NCBI GenBank assembly: GCA_002320035.1
Contig: DCJL01000017.1
Location: 53,753-117,752 of the forward strand
From: Clostridiales bacterium UBA1701
GTDB taxonomy: Bacteria; Bacillota; Clostridia; Oscillospirales; Oscillospiraceae
Reading direction: 5' to 3'
DNA length: 64,000 bases
Shown: positions 29,593 through 37,868 of the stretch, piece after piece
How the letters are laid out: the number at the start of each line of letters is the position of its first letter
How positions within the stretch are numbered: position 1 is the first letter of the stretch
Position numbers and translations under genes: made by a program
The notes under the pieces: model-generated
What the model was told of the DNA's origin: nothing
Databases searched by the model: none
The model's input: only the letters and a program-made list of their open reading frames with translations

Positions 29593-29612
29593 ATGTCCGA
29601 TAAAACGGACAT
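29593..29612. promoter_or_regulatory. palindrome in front of the Ssp-like operon
   Basis: ATGTCCG (29593-29599) and CGGACAT (29606-29612) form a perfect 7-base inverted repeat with centre ATAAAA, 33 bases before the first start codon. It may be an operator. The IS3-family element begins about 20 bases further upstream, so the original promoter may have been separated from the operon. Confidence 0.45.
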
Positions 29613-29659
29613 TGTGGTGACACGCCCCCTGTCAAGTAGACATTTTTTGTGGACACCTG

Positions 29660-30679
29660 TTATGCGGTATAAGCATAACGGACTTCCATTGGGGTTTGTC
29701 CTGTCTTGAGCTGTATTCGCTCATTGTTGTAAAAATAAATATATTCATCCACAAGTTCTTTGGCTTCGTCAAAGGTTTGTGGCTTTGCTCTGTAAATACA
29801 CTCTGTCTTCAGCATGCTGAAGAAGTTTTCGGCGCAGGCATTGTCGTAGGGACACCCAACCGATGACATAGACGGTTTAATACCGTTTGCTTTGGCAACG
29901 TTGTAATATGCCTGAGAGGTGTATTGAAATCCATTGTCACTGTGCAGGATAAGCTCTCCGGAGGGCTTGGCGTTTTTCACTGCCGCACGTACCGTTTCAA
30001 TCACCAAACTTGCCGGCATTTGCGTTGCATATTTGTAGCCCACAATACTGTTGTCATACAGATCCTTAATCATAGAAAGATACAAGAAACCCTGCTTTGT
30101 TTGTATGTAGGAAATATCTGTTACCCACTTTTCATTCGGTCTCGTTGCCTTAAAGTTTCTCATCAATTCATTGTTGTAATGGGTATAGGTGTTACAATCA
30201 TAATGACGAAACCGTTTGCGTTTTCGTATAGCCAACAAGTTGTATTTGCGCATAATTCGCAAAACTGCTTTGTGGTTGATGACAAGCCCTGTTTCTCTCA
30301 GCAGCCACATCTTAACACGGCGATAACCGTAGGTTCTATGCGCTTTTCCATGGCATTCCACGATTAAATCCGCAATTACTTTGTCCTTGTCAGGTTCATC
30401 TTTTCGCTTCAACCATTTGTAATATCCGCTACGGGATACTTCCAGCAGCTTGCAGAGTTCTTCGACCGTAAAACGATCTCTGAACCTATGAATCACTTTG
30501 TACCGGAGTTCTTTGCATCCCACCTTTCGCACTCTTCCCGAAAAGCCCGTAATACCTCGTTTTCCATTTCTAATTGGCGTATCTTTTCTTCTGGTGTGTT
30601 CGGCTGCGGCTTTCTCGGTCTGCCTCTTTTGCGGGCACTTAGTCCTTCTTCTCCTCGCTTTTGGTAGTCCTGAAACCAC
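29660..30679 (-). CDS. IS3-family transposase OrfB (rve integrase core)
   Basis: The functional part (about residues 55-339) has an HTH_21-type region and the DDE catalytic core: Asp in WVTDISYIQ, Asp in LHSDNGFQY and Glu in ACAENFFSMLK, then the C-terminal YIYFYNNERIQLKTGQTP signature. The open frame extends to 30679 but its first 50 codons read orfA sequence in another phase, so the active protein is probably an OrfAB fusion made by -1 frameshifting in the overlap. All catalytic residues are intact. Confidence 0.92.
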   Translation of the reverse strand: MVSGLPKARRRRTKCPQKRQTEKAAAEHTRRKDTPIRNGKRGITGFSGRVRKVGCKELRYKVIHRFRDRFTVEELCKLLEVSRSGYYKWLKRKDEPDKDKVIADLIVECHGKAHRTYGYRRVKMWLLRETGLVINHKAVLRIMRKYNLLAIRKRKRFRHYDCNTYTHYNNELMRNFKATRPNEKWVTDISYIQTKQGFLYLSMIKDLYDNSIVGYKYATQMPASLVIETVRAAVKNAKPSGELILHSDNGFQYTSQAYYNVAKANGIKPSMSSVGCPYDNACAENFFSMLKTECIYRAKPQTFDEAKELVDEYIYFYNNERIQLKTGQTPMEVRYAYTA

Positions 30680-30963
30680 TGCTTGAGCATACGGTATTGG
30701 ATGCCGGTTTCTCTCGTCAGATCAGCAACGGATATACCATCCTCAAAGTGGCGTTTAATTACTTTTCGCTTGTATTCTGCTGAGTAATATTTTGTGTTTT
30801 TTAGCGATTCCTTACCGTTTTGACGGTAGTCGCGAAGAATGTAACACAGATAGCTTTTTCTGATGTCATATTCCTCACAAATCGCTTTTAATGTCTTATG
30901 GTTTTCCTCATGCTCTCGAATGATGGTAATCTTTTCTTCGTAACTAAACTGGTATTTTCCCAT
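30493..30963 (-). CDS. IS3-family transposase OrfA (HTH)
   Basis: 156 residues with two helix-turn-helix segments (YSYEEKIT-type start at KYQFSYEEKITII, and VADLTRETGIQYRMLKQWF) and a leucine-rich tail (EEKIRQLEMENEVLRAF) that dimerises the transposase. It overlaps orfB by 187 bases with orfB in the -1 phase, the usual IS3 arrangement. Confidence 0.9.
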   Translation of the reverse strand: MGKYQFSYEEKITIIREHEENHKTLKAICEEYDIRKSYLCYILRDYRQNGKESLKNTKYYSAEYKRKVIKRHFEDGISVADLTRETGIQYRMLKQWFQDYQKRGEEGLSARKRGRPRKPQPNTPEEKIRQLEMENEVLRAFREECERWDAKNSGTK

Positions 30964-31049
30964 TTTCCTTCAACTCCTTGACTCTTTTATTATACATCAA
31001 GGTGTCCAATATTTTAATGTCTACTTTTTAGGTATCATATCATGGTTAG

Positions 31050-32357
31050 CTAATAATCTTTAATCTTATTAATCTGTTCTATTGCATACAGCGGCAGATT
31101 CAAAAGCCAATCTTCCTTCTTATAATCAGCCATTGAAGTACGAACAGACAATTCAGGTTCAAACCTCTCTCGATAGGTTTTGAGACTCTTTGCTCTCAGG
31201 TTCGTTTCGGCTTTTACTTCAATAGGAACAATCTGTTCACCGGTATCAACGACAAAATCAATTTCGCAAGAGCCTCTGTCATTGGTGTAATAGTAAATGC
31301 CTAAATCTTCAATCGTTTTTAATTGCTGGCAAACATATTGTTCGGTCAAAGCTCCTTTGAATTCAACGAAAAGGTCATCGCCGTCAAGAAGTGTACGCTG
31401 ACGAAGACCTGTCATACATCCGAGGAGTCCAACATCGACTATGAAAAGTTTGAATGCTTTCAAATCCTCATAAGCTTTCAACGGAATGCCTGCCGCATTC
31501 ACACGACTGACCTTGTGCACAAGTCCGCAATCGGAAAGCCACATAATCGCAGTTTCATATTCTCTTGCTCTGCCGCCTTCACGGACAAGACCATAAATAA
31601 ACTTCTTATTTTCTCTTGCGAGCTGCGACGGAATACTGTTCCAAAGCATACGGATTTTCGGGACAATCTCGTTCGGTGCGTGTTTTGAGAAGTCTTGTTC
31701 GTATGCCGCAAGGATTCTTTTCTGAATCGCACGAACCTCATTGAAATCTTTACTTTCGGCAAAACTTTGAACTGCTTCCGGCATACCGCCGACAAAATAG
31801 TAGTGTTTCAATGCGTCAATATATGTTTGCTTAAAGCTTGTGATCATTTCATAATCCTGCTTTTTCAAAAGCTCTGCAAAGCGTTCGTTGCCGGTTGCCA
31901 TTAAAAACTCACCGAAAGAGAGAGGATAGAGCTTTAAGAAATCGACCTTGCCGACAGGGAATGAGGTGCCCTGATGTAAAGCAATTCCCAAAAGAGAACC
32001 GGCGCATACAATGTGATACTGCGGGGCGTTCTCATAAAAATATTTAAGAGAAGCAAGTGCTCTCGGAACTTCTTGAACCTCGTCAAAAATCAGCAGGGTG
32101 TTGTCCGGATTGATTTTGCGTCCGGCATACAATTCCAGTCCCATAATCAGACGGTCTGTATCCAAGTCTGCTGAAAACAAATCCGCCATTCTTGAATTGG
32201 AATCGAAGTTAATATATACAGTATCCGCATAAGCCTGTTTACCAAACTCCTTCATCAGCCAAGTCTTGCCGACCTGTCTTGCACCTTCAATAATCAACGG
32301 CTTGCGGCGCTTACTGTTTTTCCATTTATATAATTTTTCAATCGCAATTCGGTACAT
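31050..32357 (-). CDS. AAA_14/DUF4143 ATP-binding protein
   Basis: 435 residues: an N-terminal AAA domain with IIEGARQVGKTWLMKEF (about 22-38) and LLIFDEVQEVPRAL (Walker B), and a C-terminal DUF4143 domain with the PD-(D/E)XK-like segment SCEIDFVVDTGEQIVPIEVK. The family is widespread and often mobile, and a role in archaeal or bacterial element biology or defence is suspected. The stand-alone gene follows the IS. It has its own upstream region with a long palindrome. Confidence 0.85.
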   Translation of the reverse strand: MYRIAIEKLYKWKNSKRRKPLIIEGARQVGKTWLMKEFGKQAYADTVYINFDSNSRMADLFSADLDTDRLIMGLELYAGRKINPDNTLLIFDEVQEVPRALASLKYFYENAPQYHIVCAGSLLGIALHQGTSFPVGKVDFLKLYPLSFGEFLMATGNERFAELLKKQDYEMITSFKQTYIDALKHYYFVGGMPEAVQSFAESKDFNEVRAIQKRILAAYEQDFSKHAPNEIVPKIRMLWNSIPSQLARENKKFIYGLVREGGRAREYETAIMWLSDCGLVHKVSRVNAAGIPLKAYEDLKAFKLFIVDVGLLGCMTGLRQRTLLDGDDLFVEFKGALTEQYVCQQLKTIEDLGIYYYTNDRGSCEIDFVVDTGEQIVPIEVKAETNLRAKSLKTYRERFEPELSVRTSMADYKKEDWLLNLPLYAIEQINKIKDY

Positions 32358-32509
32358 ACTGCACCCCCATATTATAAATCAGTATTAGTATATCACTATA
32401 TGCCAAAAAATGCAACGATTATTTGAACATTAAATCCGTTTTTTACATCGAACTTAGTGAAAACGCTCTTACTTTATTAATTCTGTTATTCCAAAGTATT
32501 ATCTCAAAG

Positions 32510-32538
32510 TCCCAAAGTATCAATTTGATACTTTGGGA
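32510..32538. promoter_or_regulatory. perfect 13-base palindrome
   Basis: TCCCAAAGTATCA (32510-32522), ATT, TGATACTTTGGGA (32526-32538). An extra half copy, CCAAAGTAT, lies at 32491-32499. It sits in the 274-base gap between the AAA/DUF4143 gene and tnpV, which otherwise holds no gene. It could be an operator; there is no T-run for a terminator. Confidence 0.45.
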
Positions 32539-32631
32539 TAGCTATGAAAATAAAAAATCAGTACCAACGATGAATTAAGTTCAAAGTTGGCACTGATTGT
32601 AATTAGATAAGCAGATAATATGGCTTATTCG

Positions 32632-33015
32632 TTATAATTGCCCATATATGACTTCATTATTTACCATTTCTGCCGCTCTGTTTCGAATATTATTCATTCT
32701 CCTCACCCATACCATATTGTCGACGGCTTTGAGTTGTTCGGTTACGCCTTCCTTTTCGGCGAGTTCTTTTACCAGCCGGAGAAAAAGTTGTTGCGCCTGT
32801 TCTTCAATGTCTGCAAGATACGAATCAAGTTTGCCGGATGTGAGTAAATTGTAGTACAGCACCTTATGATGTTGTTTCATATATCGTTTGTGCCTTAATG
32901 CCCACACGCCGATATTCCCCGTTTGTGTTTCCGCCGGTAATGACAAGTCTGGCAAAGCATAGTCGCCAATCTGTGTATAAGTACCGCCGAATTGTTCAAA
33001 TAATGTGTCAGTCAT
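32632..33015 (-). CDS. transposon-encoded protein TnpV
   Basis: 127 residues from the ATG at 33015, which has AAGGAGG upstream; a longer frame exists but lacks a ribosome site. The sequence from MTDTLFEQFGGTYTQIGDY through ALRHKRYMKQHHKVLY matches the TnpV family, small proteins of unknown function found on clostridial transposons and conjugative elements. It lies in the right part of the element. Confidence 0.8.
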   Translation of the reverse strand: MTDTLFEQFGGTYTQIGDYALPDLSLPAETQTGNIGVWALRHKRYMKQHHKVLYYNLLTSGKLDSYLADIEEQAQQLFLRLVKELAEKEGVTEQLKAVDNMVWVRRMNNIRNRAAEMVNNEVIYGQL

Positions 33016-33130
33016 AGTAAAACCTCCTTTGATAATTGAATTGTACCAAAAGAGGTTTTCTTTTTCGAATGTGCGATTTATAAAAAAGAAAGAGCGAGAC
33101 TTCAAATCTCGCTCAGTCTGGTAGAGCTAT

Positions 33131-33295
33131 TTACTTTTTCTGCCAACCATTTCCGGGTTTCTGCGTAGGTGGTAACCTATCCCCTGAATCAATATGAACA
33201 ATTCTCGGATCATTCACTTGTCCACCACGAGGACCAACCTCGATATAAGTCCCAGGCCGCTGATTGTCAGTGCCAGGTTTAATAGGCTTTGGCAT
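33131..33295 (-). CDS. YjzC-like small protein
   Basis: 54 residues from an ATG with GGGAGG upstream. The core PGTYIEVGPRGGQV, then VHIDSGDRLPPTQKPG, matches the Bacillus YjzC family of short proteins of unknown function. The glycine/proline-rich sequence suggests a compact beta structure. It is isolated between tnpV and an HTH gene. Confidence 0.72.
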   Translation of the reverse strand: MPKPIKPGTDNQRPGTYIEVGPRGGQVNDPRIVHIDSGDRLPPTQKPGNGWQKK

Positions 33296-33446
33296 TTGGT
33301 GACCTCCTTCCCTTAAAGATGTATATATTATACCATATATGTGGTACAAAATCAATACTCACATCACAATATATAGTGTTTTAATGCTATTCTATTTTTA
33401 CAAGCTTTCAAAATAAACTTATTTCTGCAATATAGCATTATAAATA

Positions 33447-34043
33447 TCAACGATCGTTTTCTGCTACTTTCATACTATAAATCACTTGCCAGCGGGGGAA
33501 TTCCTGAAGCACCCGGATATGCCAATCGGATTTTCGGGTGATAGTGCGAAAGTATTTTGAACAGCAGAATTCTATCAAGTAGACTTTCGGAATGTGATTC
33601 ATATTGTTTCTTTTGAATGCTTTAAGATGTCCTTTCTTGCACCAATTATTGATTGACGTTGTGCCGTAGCCGATTACTTTTGAAATTTCGCTTGTGGTCA
33701 GCACATCGGGATATTGTGCAAAAAGTTCCGTGTAATACAGCTTCATATTTTCAAGAACCTGTTCGGGTACTTCGGTTTTCATTTTCACGGTATAGTTCCC
33801 CTTGTACCACCCAGCCGGTGCTGAATAGGATTCGGGAAATACTTTTCTCTTTTCAAGATATGTAATAACATCCGCCTTTTTGATTTTGTAACAGCGAGTT
33901 TTCTTGCCCGTGTATTCGCACGGTATCTTTCCGCTGCGAAGCAAATACAAAGCCGTTGATTTACTAATGTGGCAGATTTGATAGAGTTGGTCTTTGGTAA
34001 TAATATCGGGAATCGAATCCCAGTTAATTGTGGTTTCATTCAT
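33447..34043 (-). CDS. protein with two helix-turn-helix segments at the right end of the element
   Basis: 198 residues. The first HTH_17-like segment is IITKDQLYQICHISKSTALY followed by GKIPCEYTGKKTRCYKI; the second is VLTTSEISKVIGYGTTSINN with KGHLKAF. Paired MerR-like domains suggest a DNA-bending or regulatory protein, perhaps an excision factor, since it faces the right attachment region. Function not known. Confidence 0.72.
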   Translation of the reverse strand: MNETTINWDSIPDIITKDQLYQICHISKSTALYLLRSGKIPCEYTGKKTRCYKIKKADVITYLEKRKVFPESYSAPAGWYKGNYTVKMKTEVPEQVLENMKLYYTELFAQYPDVLTTSEISKVIGYGTTSINNWCKKGHLKAFKRNNMNHIPKVYLIEFCCSKYFRTITRKSDWHIRVLQEFPRWQVIYSMKVAENDR

Positions 34044-34117
34044 AGCAATACACCTCGTAAGTATTTTAATCGGTGCAGGTTTTCCCCGTGTATTGCCGTT
34101 GTTGATGTGTTTATACT

Positions 34118-34159
34118 GTTCTTTCCGCAGTTCTTTCCAAAATAGTGCCTGTTCTTTCC
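34118..34159. repeat. right cluster of GTTCTTTCC sites
   Basis: Three direct copies at 34118-34126, 34130-34138 and 34151-34159, about 160 bases from the right core. They match the copies near the left end and so are candidate integrase or excisionase arm sites. Confidence 0.6.
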
Positions 34160-34315
34160 AAAAACAGCGAAAATGCCGTTATTCGAACTTTCCTTTATTT
34201 ATCGGGATTTCAGCGGCACAACCGTCAAAAAGTCTTTAATATCAAGCATTTTCGGCGAATACGAAGTATCCCGAAACTGCCTTCAAAAATCGCTAAACAG
34301 CCATTAACCCATAAA

Positions 34316-34377
34316 ACTCGAAATCGTTTTGTCGGTGATGAGCCGGCACGTGGGTTCGAATCCCACGCCCTCCGCCA
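34316..34377 (+). pseudogene. 3' half of tRNA-Ser(CGA), copy B (right junction of the element)
   Basis: Starts with the core ACTCGAAAT (34316-34324), then TCGTT, a long variable arm (GTCGG/CCGGC), T arm GTGGG-TTCGAAT-CCCAC, acceptor strand GCCCTCC (34367-34373), discriminator G and CCA at 34375-34377. Its stems complement the 5' half at 8089-8128 base for base. It has no promoter or 5' half of its own here. Confidence 0.88.
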
Positions 34378-34382
34378 GCGAA

Positions 34383-34435
34383 AAACCCAGTCATATCAAG
34401 GCTTTGCGCCCATATGACTGGGCTTTTCTTTTTTC
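34383..34435 (+). terminator. terminator after tRNA-Ser B 3' half
   Basis: CCCAGTCATAT (34386-34396) pairs with ATATGACTGGG (34412-34422), flanked by A residues on the left and T-rich sequence on the right. It would have ended the intact tRNA-Ser B transcript and overlaps the 3' end of the broken integrase. Confidence 0.8.
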
Positions 34436-35649
34436 AAACGTACATCGGTGAACATGATTTCCGGCAAGGACTCCCGTGCGCCATCCGGCCTGTGCGGTGT
34501 CCGGCAAGCTGAGGATGTTGTCCATCACATTTACGAACGTGAGCTTGGACTTATAGTCCAGATGGCTGTAGATGTTCGCCGTGGTGCTGATGTCGCTGTG
34601 GCCCAGCCATTCCTGGATCTGCTTCATGGGCACGTCGTTGGCCAGCAACAGCGAAGCGCAGCTGTGCCGGAGATCGTGAAAACGGATATGCCGCAGGCCG
34701 TTCTTGTCAAGCAGCTTTGGAAACGCGGAGGTGAGATAGTGCGGAGAAATGAGCGTTCCCATCTCGTCCACACAGACGTAGTCCAAATACCGCTTGTCAT
34801 AGCTCCTGCCGCATATGCGCCGGTATTCTTCCTGTTGTTTTTTGTGCGCTAACAGCTTTTCCTTAAAGGAGGGACGAGGGGCAGCGTCCGCAGGCTGGAT
34901 TTTGTTTTTGTGGTATCCTGCGCGATCTGGACGTGCTTGCCATCAAGGTTGCAGGACGTGACAATATGACGGATGGTGATGGTGTCGTTCTGGAAGTCAA
35001 TCGCACTCCACTTCAGCCCAAGGGCTTCGCTTCTCCGTAGGCCGTAAAAAGCACCCAGGAAGATGGGAATTTCAAGATTTGTCCCTTTGGCGGCAGCAAA
35101 GAGCTTTTCAACCTCATCGCTGTCATAAAAGCTGCCGATAAAGCGATTCTTTTTAGGCCGTTCCACCTTATCCGCAGGGTTTGTTTGGATCAGGTCAATC
35201 TTCACGGCGTATTTCAGCGCCTTATGGATGTTGGCGTGATAGTGAATGACGGAATTGGGAGTAACGCGCTTCAGCTACTCCATGTAAAACGTCTGGATGT
35301 CGGTTGCTTTCAGCTCGCTGAGCGAAATGCCCTTGGCCTTGAAGTAGGGAACGATTACACCCTTAACCATATTGGAATAGGACGAATAGGTGGTAACGGC
35401 TATCGTAGGCTTTACGATCTCCAGCCATTGCAGCATGAAATCCGAAAAAAGGATGCCTTGCTCCAATGGTTTTTCATCCGGCACAAATTCCTTCCGCAGC
35501 TCCATGAGCATCTTTTCCGCTTTTTTCTTATTGTCCTTCACGGGCAGGCCAGTGGGAAACCACTTCGTTTTCCGCTCACCAGCGGCATCGTGGTAGTTCA
35601 CCACCATATAATAGTTTCCGTTCTTTTCTTGCAGATGTCCTGCTACCAT
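34391..35649 (-). pseudogene. broken tyrosine integrase of an older element
   Basis: A homologue of the integrase at 8504-9718, starting MVAGHLQEKNGNYYMVVNYH from an ATG with AAGGAGG. It is interrupted twice: an in-frame TAG at 35275-35277 (after FYME, where a glutamine codon would be expected) and a frameshift near 34850 (after PLVPPL). The remaining pieces still show GLRRSEALGLKW, HDLRHSCASLL and NIYSHLDY. It lies directly after the 3' end of tRNA-Ser B, as the intact integrase lies after tRNA-Ser C. Confidence 0.9.
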
Positions 35650-35673
35650 GCGTATCCTCCTTCTTGTAGAACA

Positions 35674-35731
35674 ATTGGACTTCTGCTGTTGGCTGTTCCC
35701 ATTGTAATCAGGAGCTGAGCAGAAGTCCAAT
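35674..35731. repeat. 14-base inverted repeat upstream of the broken integrase
   Basis: ATTGGACTTCTGCT (35674-35687) and AGCAGAAGTCCAAT (35718-35731) are perfect inverted copies 30 bases apart, between the HTH gene and the integrase. It may be a regulatory or excision site of the older element. Confidence 0.5.
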
Positions 35732-35737
35732 GTGCGA

Positions 35738-35959
35738 TTATGGGCTTGTTGGTGCTTTCAGAAAAACTCGCATATAAGAAAGAAGGTGGGCCTTTGGTAT
35801 CCGATAGGAGCGGCCCACCTTGATGCATTCGATTTTATTCTCCCGGATCAGTTTATATCCGGTCTTGGAGCTGACGCCTAAGGCTCTGCTCATTTCCTCT
35901 ACTGTCAGAATGTCCGGGTACTCTTTCAGAACAGAACGGTAAACATCACTAAAGCCCAT
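35738..35959 (-). CDS. small HTH protein, excisionase-like, of the older element
   Basis: 73 residues with one MerR-like HTH (ILTVEEMSRALGVSSKTGYK, then NKIECIKVGRSYRIPKAHL). It is homologous to the small HTH gene at 13655-13882. It sits immediately before the broken integrase and after the toxin-like gene with a 2-base gap, so one transcript probably covers all three. Confidence 0.82.
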   Translation of the reverse strand: MGFSDVYRSVLKEYPDILTVEEMSRALGVSSKTGYKLIRENKIECIKVGRSYRIPKAHLLSYMRVFLKAPTSP

Positions 35960-35961
35960 AA

Positions 35962-36486
35962 TTACTTGTCCTCAACGGGTGGAATGATTTCATAGTCATA
36001 CCCCATATAGTAATTGCAGCGTACACAGGTCTCCTTGGTACGACGCTCACCCACGGGATAAAGAACATAGTGGGCCAGGCGGAAATTCTCTGCGCACTTC
36101 TTGCAGAGCGTCAGAACCAGGTTCTTCCGTTGGTATCGGAGCATCCCAAGGCTGACGGCCAGGGGATATACGATACGTTTCATGTCTCGGCTGGAGAGCT
36201 CCCCGATATAAGAATGCAGCCGCTCTTTGCTCACCGTCCGCAGCTGCTCCAGAAGAACGATAGATGGTGCGTCAAGGCCGGTGTCTGTTCCGACAAAGTA
36301 ATGGGTGGGAAGCGCGGGCTTGTTGTGGCGCTGGGTAGTGATGGCCGCGACAATGAGCGTCGGGCTGTAAAAGTTCCCGGCATTATTCTGGATAATCAGA
36401 GCAGGCCGGAGCCCCATTTGCTCGGAGCCAAGACCATCCCCAAAATCAGTACTATATATCTCACCACGCTTATAGATTTCGCTCAT
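35962..36486 (-). CDS. PemK/MazF-type toxin-like protein with C-terminal cysteine motif
   Basis: 174 residues. The first 110 match the PemK/MazF fold of mRNA interferases (KRGEIYSTDFGDGLGSEQMG, RPALIIQNN, LPTHYFV, LLEQLRTVSKERL). The last 60 add CKKC and CVRC pairs that could bind zinc, not usual for MazF. No antitoxin gene lies beside it, so it may be a single-gene regulator or a survivor of a decayed pair. The ATG at 36486 has GGAGG upstream; a longer frame lacks one. Confidence 0.78.
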   Translation of the reverse strand: MSEIYKRGEIYSTDFGDGLGSEQMGLRPALIIQNNAGNFYSPTLIVAAITTQRHNKPALPTHYFVGTDTGLDAPSIVLLEQLRTVSKERLHSYIGELSSRDMKRIVYPLAVSLGMLRYQRKNLVLTLCKKCAENFRLAHYVLYPVGERRTKETCVRCNYYMGYDYEIIPPVEDK

Positions 36487-37079
36487 AGCTTGTATCCTCC
36501 TCAAAGGGAATTCGACGCAGTGCGCCTATGTAGACGTCGCGCCTCAGGATGAGAAAAGGATGCTTTGACATTCTCAAAATGATCTCGCCCTGCGGCGCGA
36601 CTGTTTTGTTCAAACAAGCCTATTTGCCCTCGACACCCCGGCCTGCTAATGGGAAATCACCAAGCGGCGGGTAGTTCATCCGCTCCACGGGTCTTTGCCC
36701 CTGGCAGGATCTCTGCCGGCTGCCCTCATTGCCTGCGACGGTTTGATCACGCTCGGACTGTGACTGGACAAGAGTATCGTTGGCCCCATTGCCTGTCATG
36801 GCCACGGCGGGAACCACCCGGCGCTTGCAGTCGGCTGTGATCGCTCCCTGTCAGATGAGCAGGCCGAAAAACATGTTTAAGTGCCTTTCCGCAACCTCCA
36901 TCCGCACAGATCCTCGCGCAGCCGCTGGACTGGCTTTTGCTCTCGCAACAGCAATGGGAATGTACTTGATGAATGTGTATTCGATTGTCGGGAAAGCCTG
37001 TCCATAGAGGAAACAGGGGAAAGGCGTTGAGGCCCTTCACCTGTTTCTCCACCCAAATGGGAAAAGTGTAGTCTGCAAA
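36487..37079. other. 593-base stretch without a recognised gene
   Basis: Several short frames are open on both strands but none has a ribosome site plus a family match. The minus strand from about 37010 to 36850 reads KYIPIAVARAKAS in one frame and then hits stops. This looks like decayed coding DNA of the older element. Confidence 0.4.
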
Positions 37080-37584
37080 TTACATTTTTTCTTTCAGTTT
37101 TCGCAGGGCAATGTCAATGCTGAATTTGACCGCCCGCTTCGTGCAGCCTTCCATTTCTGCTATTTTTTCGTATGTATAGCCTCCGAAGTAATAAAGGATC
37201 AGGCGTTGGCGCTGTATAGCAGGCAACTCTGCGATCAAGCCAAACAGATGTTCCAGTTCGATCCTCCGGGATACATCTTCCTCCACAGAAACGGGCCGCT
37301 CCAATACACGCTCTTTCAACGATTCTTCGGACAAAATGTTTTGCTCGTGGTGACGGTCAACCTTGTGCATATAAGAAATGTCATCCAGTTCAAACTGGTC
37401 AAAGGCCGCGAACAGGTCTTTGCCGATTTCCAGCATATGCTCACTTCCTTCACTATCTTTTGAAGCGGATAAAATAGAGCGGTTCCGGTGTGCCGATTCC
37501 CACCGTGAACAGCTCATAGGGGTTATCTTTATCTTTGCGCCGTTTTGGGCGCTTATCGAATATATTTGGATGCTGGCCATCCAT
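37080..37584 (-). pseudogene. sigma-70-like factor of a conjugative element, frameshifted
   Basis: The family, common in clostridial conjugative elements, reads about 165 residues from DKRPKRRKDKDNPYELFTVG to an HTH. Here the frame from ATG 37584 stops after YFIRFKR, while KDSEGSEHMLEIGKDLF and the rest (region 4: YEKIAEMEGCTKRAVKFSID) continue in another phase. One extra A in the run at 37458-37461 explains the break. It may be a real lesion or a sequencing error. Confidence 0.8.
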
Positions 37585-37868
37585 TTTGCTTACCTCCAAT
37601 TTGAATTTCTTTGGAAAAATCTGATTGGAGGCGGCGACCGGCAGCCTATACCTACTGATGGAAGCGACTTTTTGGGAGTTAAAAGCAGAAAAAAGCCTGT
37701 GCACGTGAAAATGCGTACACAGGCTACAGCTTTATAATTTCTGTTTTCAGGAAAAGAAATCTCTGGTTTGCGACTATTATATGCCGTCTCAGATATGACG
37801 GTTTTTTGACAGTTTACATTCTTTTTCTAAAGGCGCGAGCATGGCAGCCTCCTCTGCCACTGAAATAA

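Larger units (their letters stand above)
29634..31030. mobile_element. IS3-family (IS150-type) insertion sequence
   Basis: About 1.4 kb with imperfect terminal inverted repeats: AGTAGACATTTTTTGTGGAC at 29635-29654 and, read on the other strand, AGTAGACATTAAAATATTGG near 31007-31026. It carries orfA and orfB. It is inserted between the Ssp-like operon and the AAA/DUF4143 gene, both on the minus strand as is the transposase. No target duplication could be fixed by eye. Confidence 0.85.
8121..34324. mobile_element. 26.2 kb integrative mobilizable element in tRNA-Ser B
   Basis: Bounded by the 9-base core ACTCGAAAT at 8121-8129 and 34316-34324, which splits tRNA-Ser B. It carries a tyrosine integrase (8504-9718), a ParB-like protein, a MobA/MobC relaxase pair, a RepA-like ATPase, an HTH/excisionase-like gene, a DUF6076-type gene, the Ssp-like defence operon, an IS3-family insertion, an AAA/DUF4143 gene, TnpV, a YjzC-like gene and a second HTH protein. 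No type IV secretion genes are present, so it would need a helper for conjugation. An intact tRNA-Ser(CGA), copy C, lies inside its left end. GC is clearly lower than in the flanking ribosomal genes. Confidence 0.85.

Noticed and set aside
34448..34852. Plus-strand frame opposite the broken integrase
   Set aside because: Shadow of the integrase catalytic domain on the other strand.
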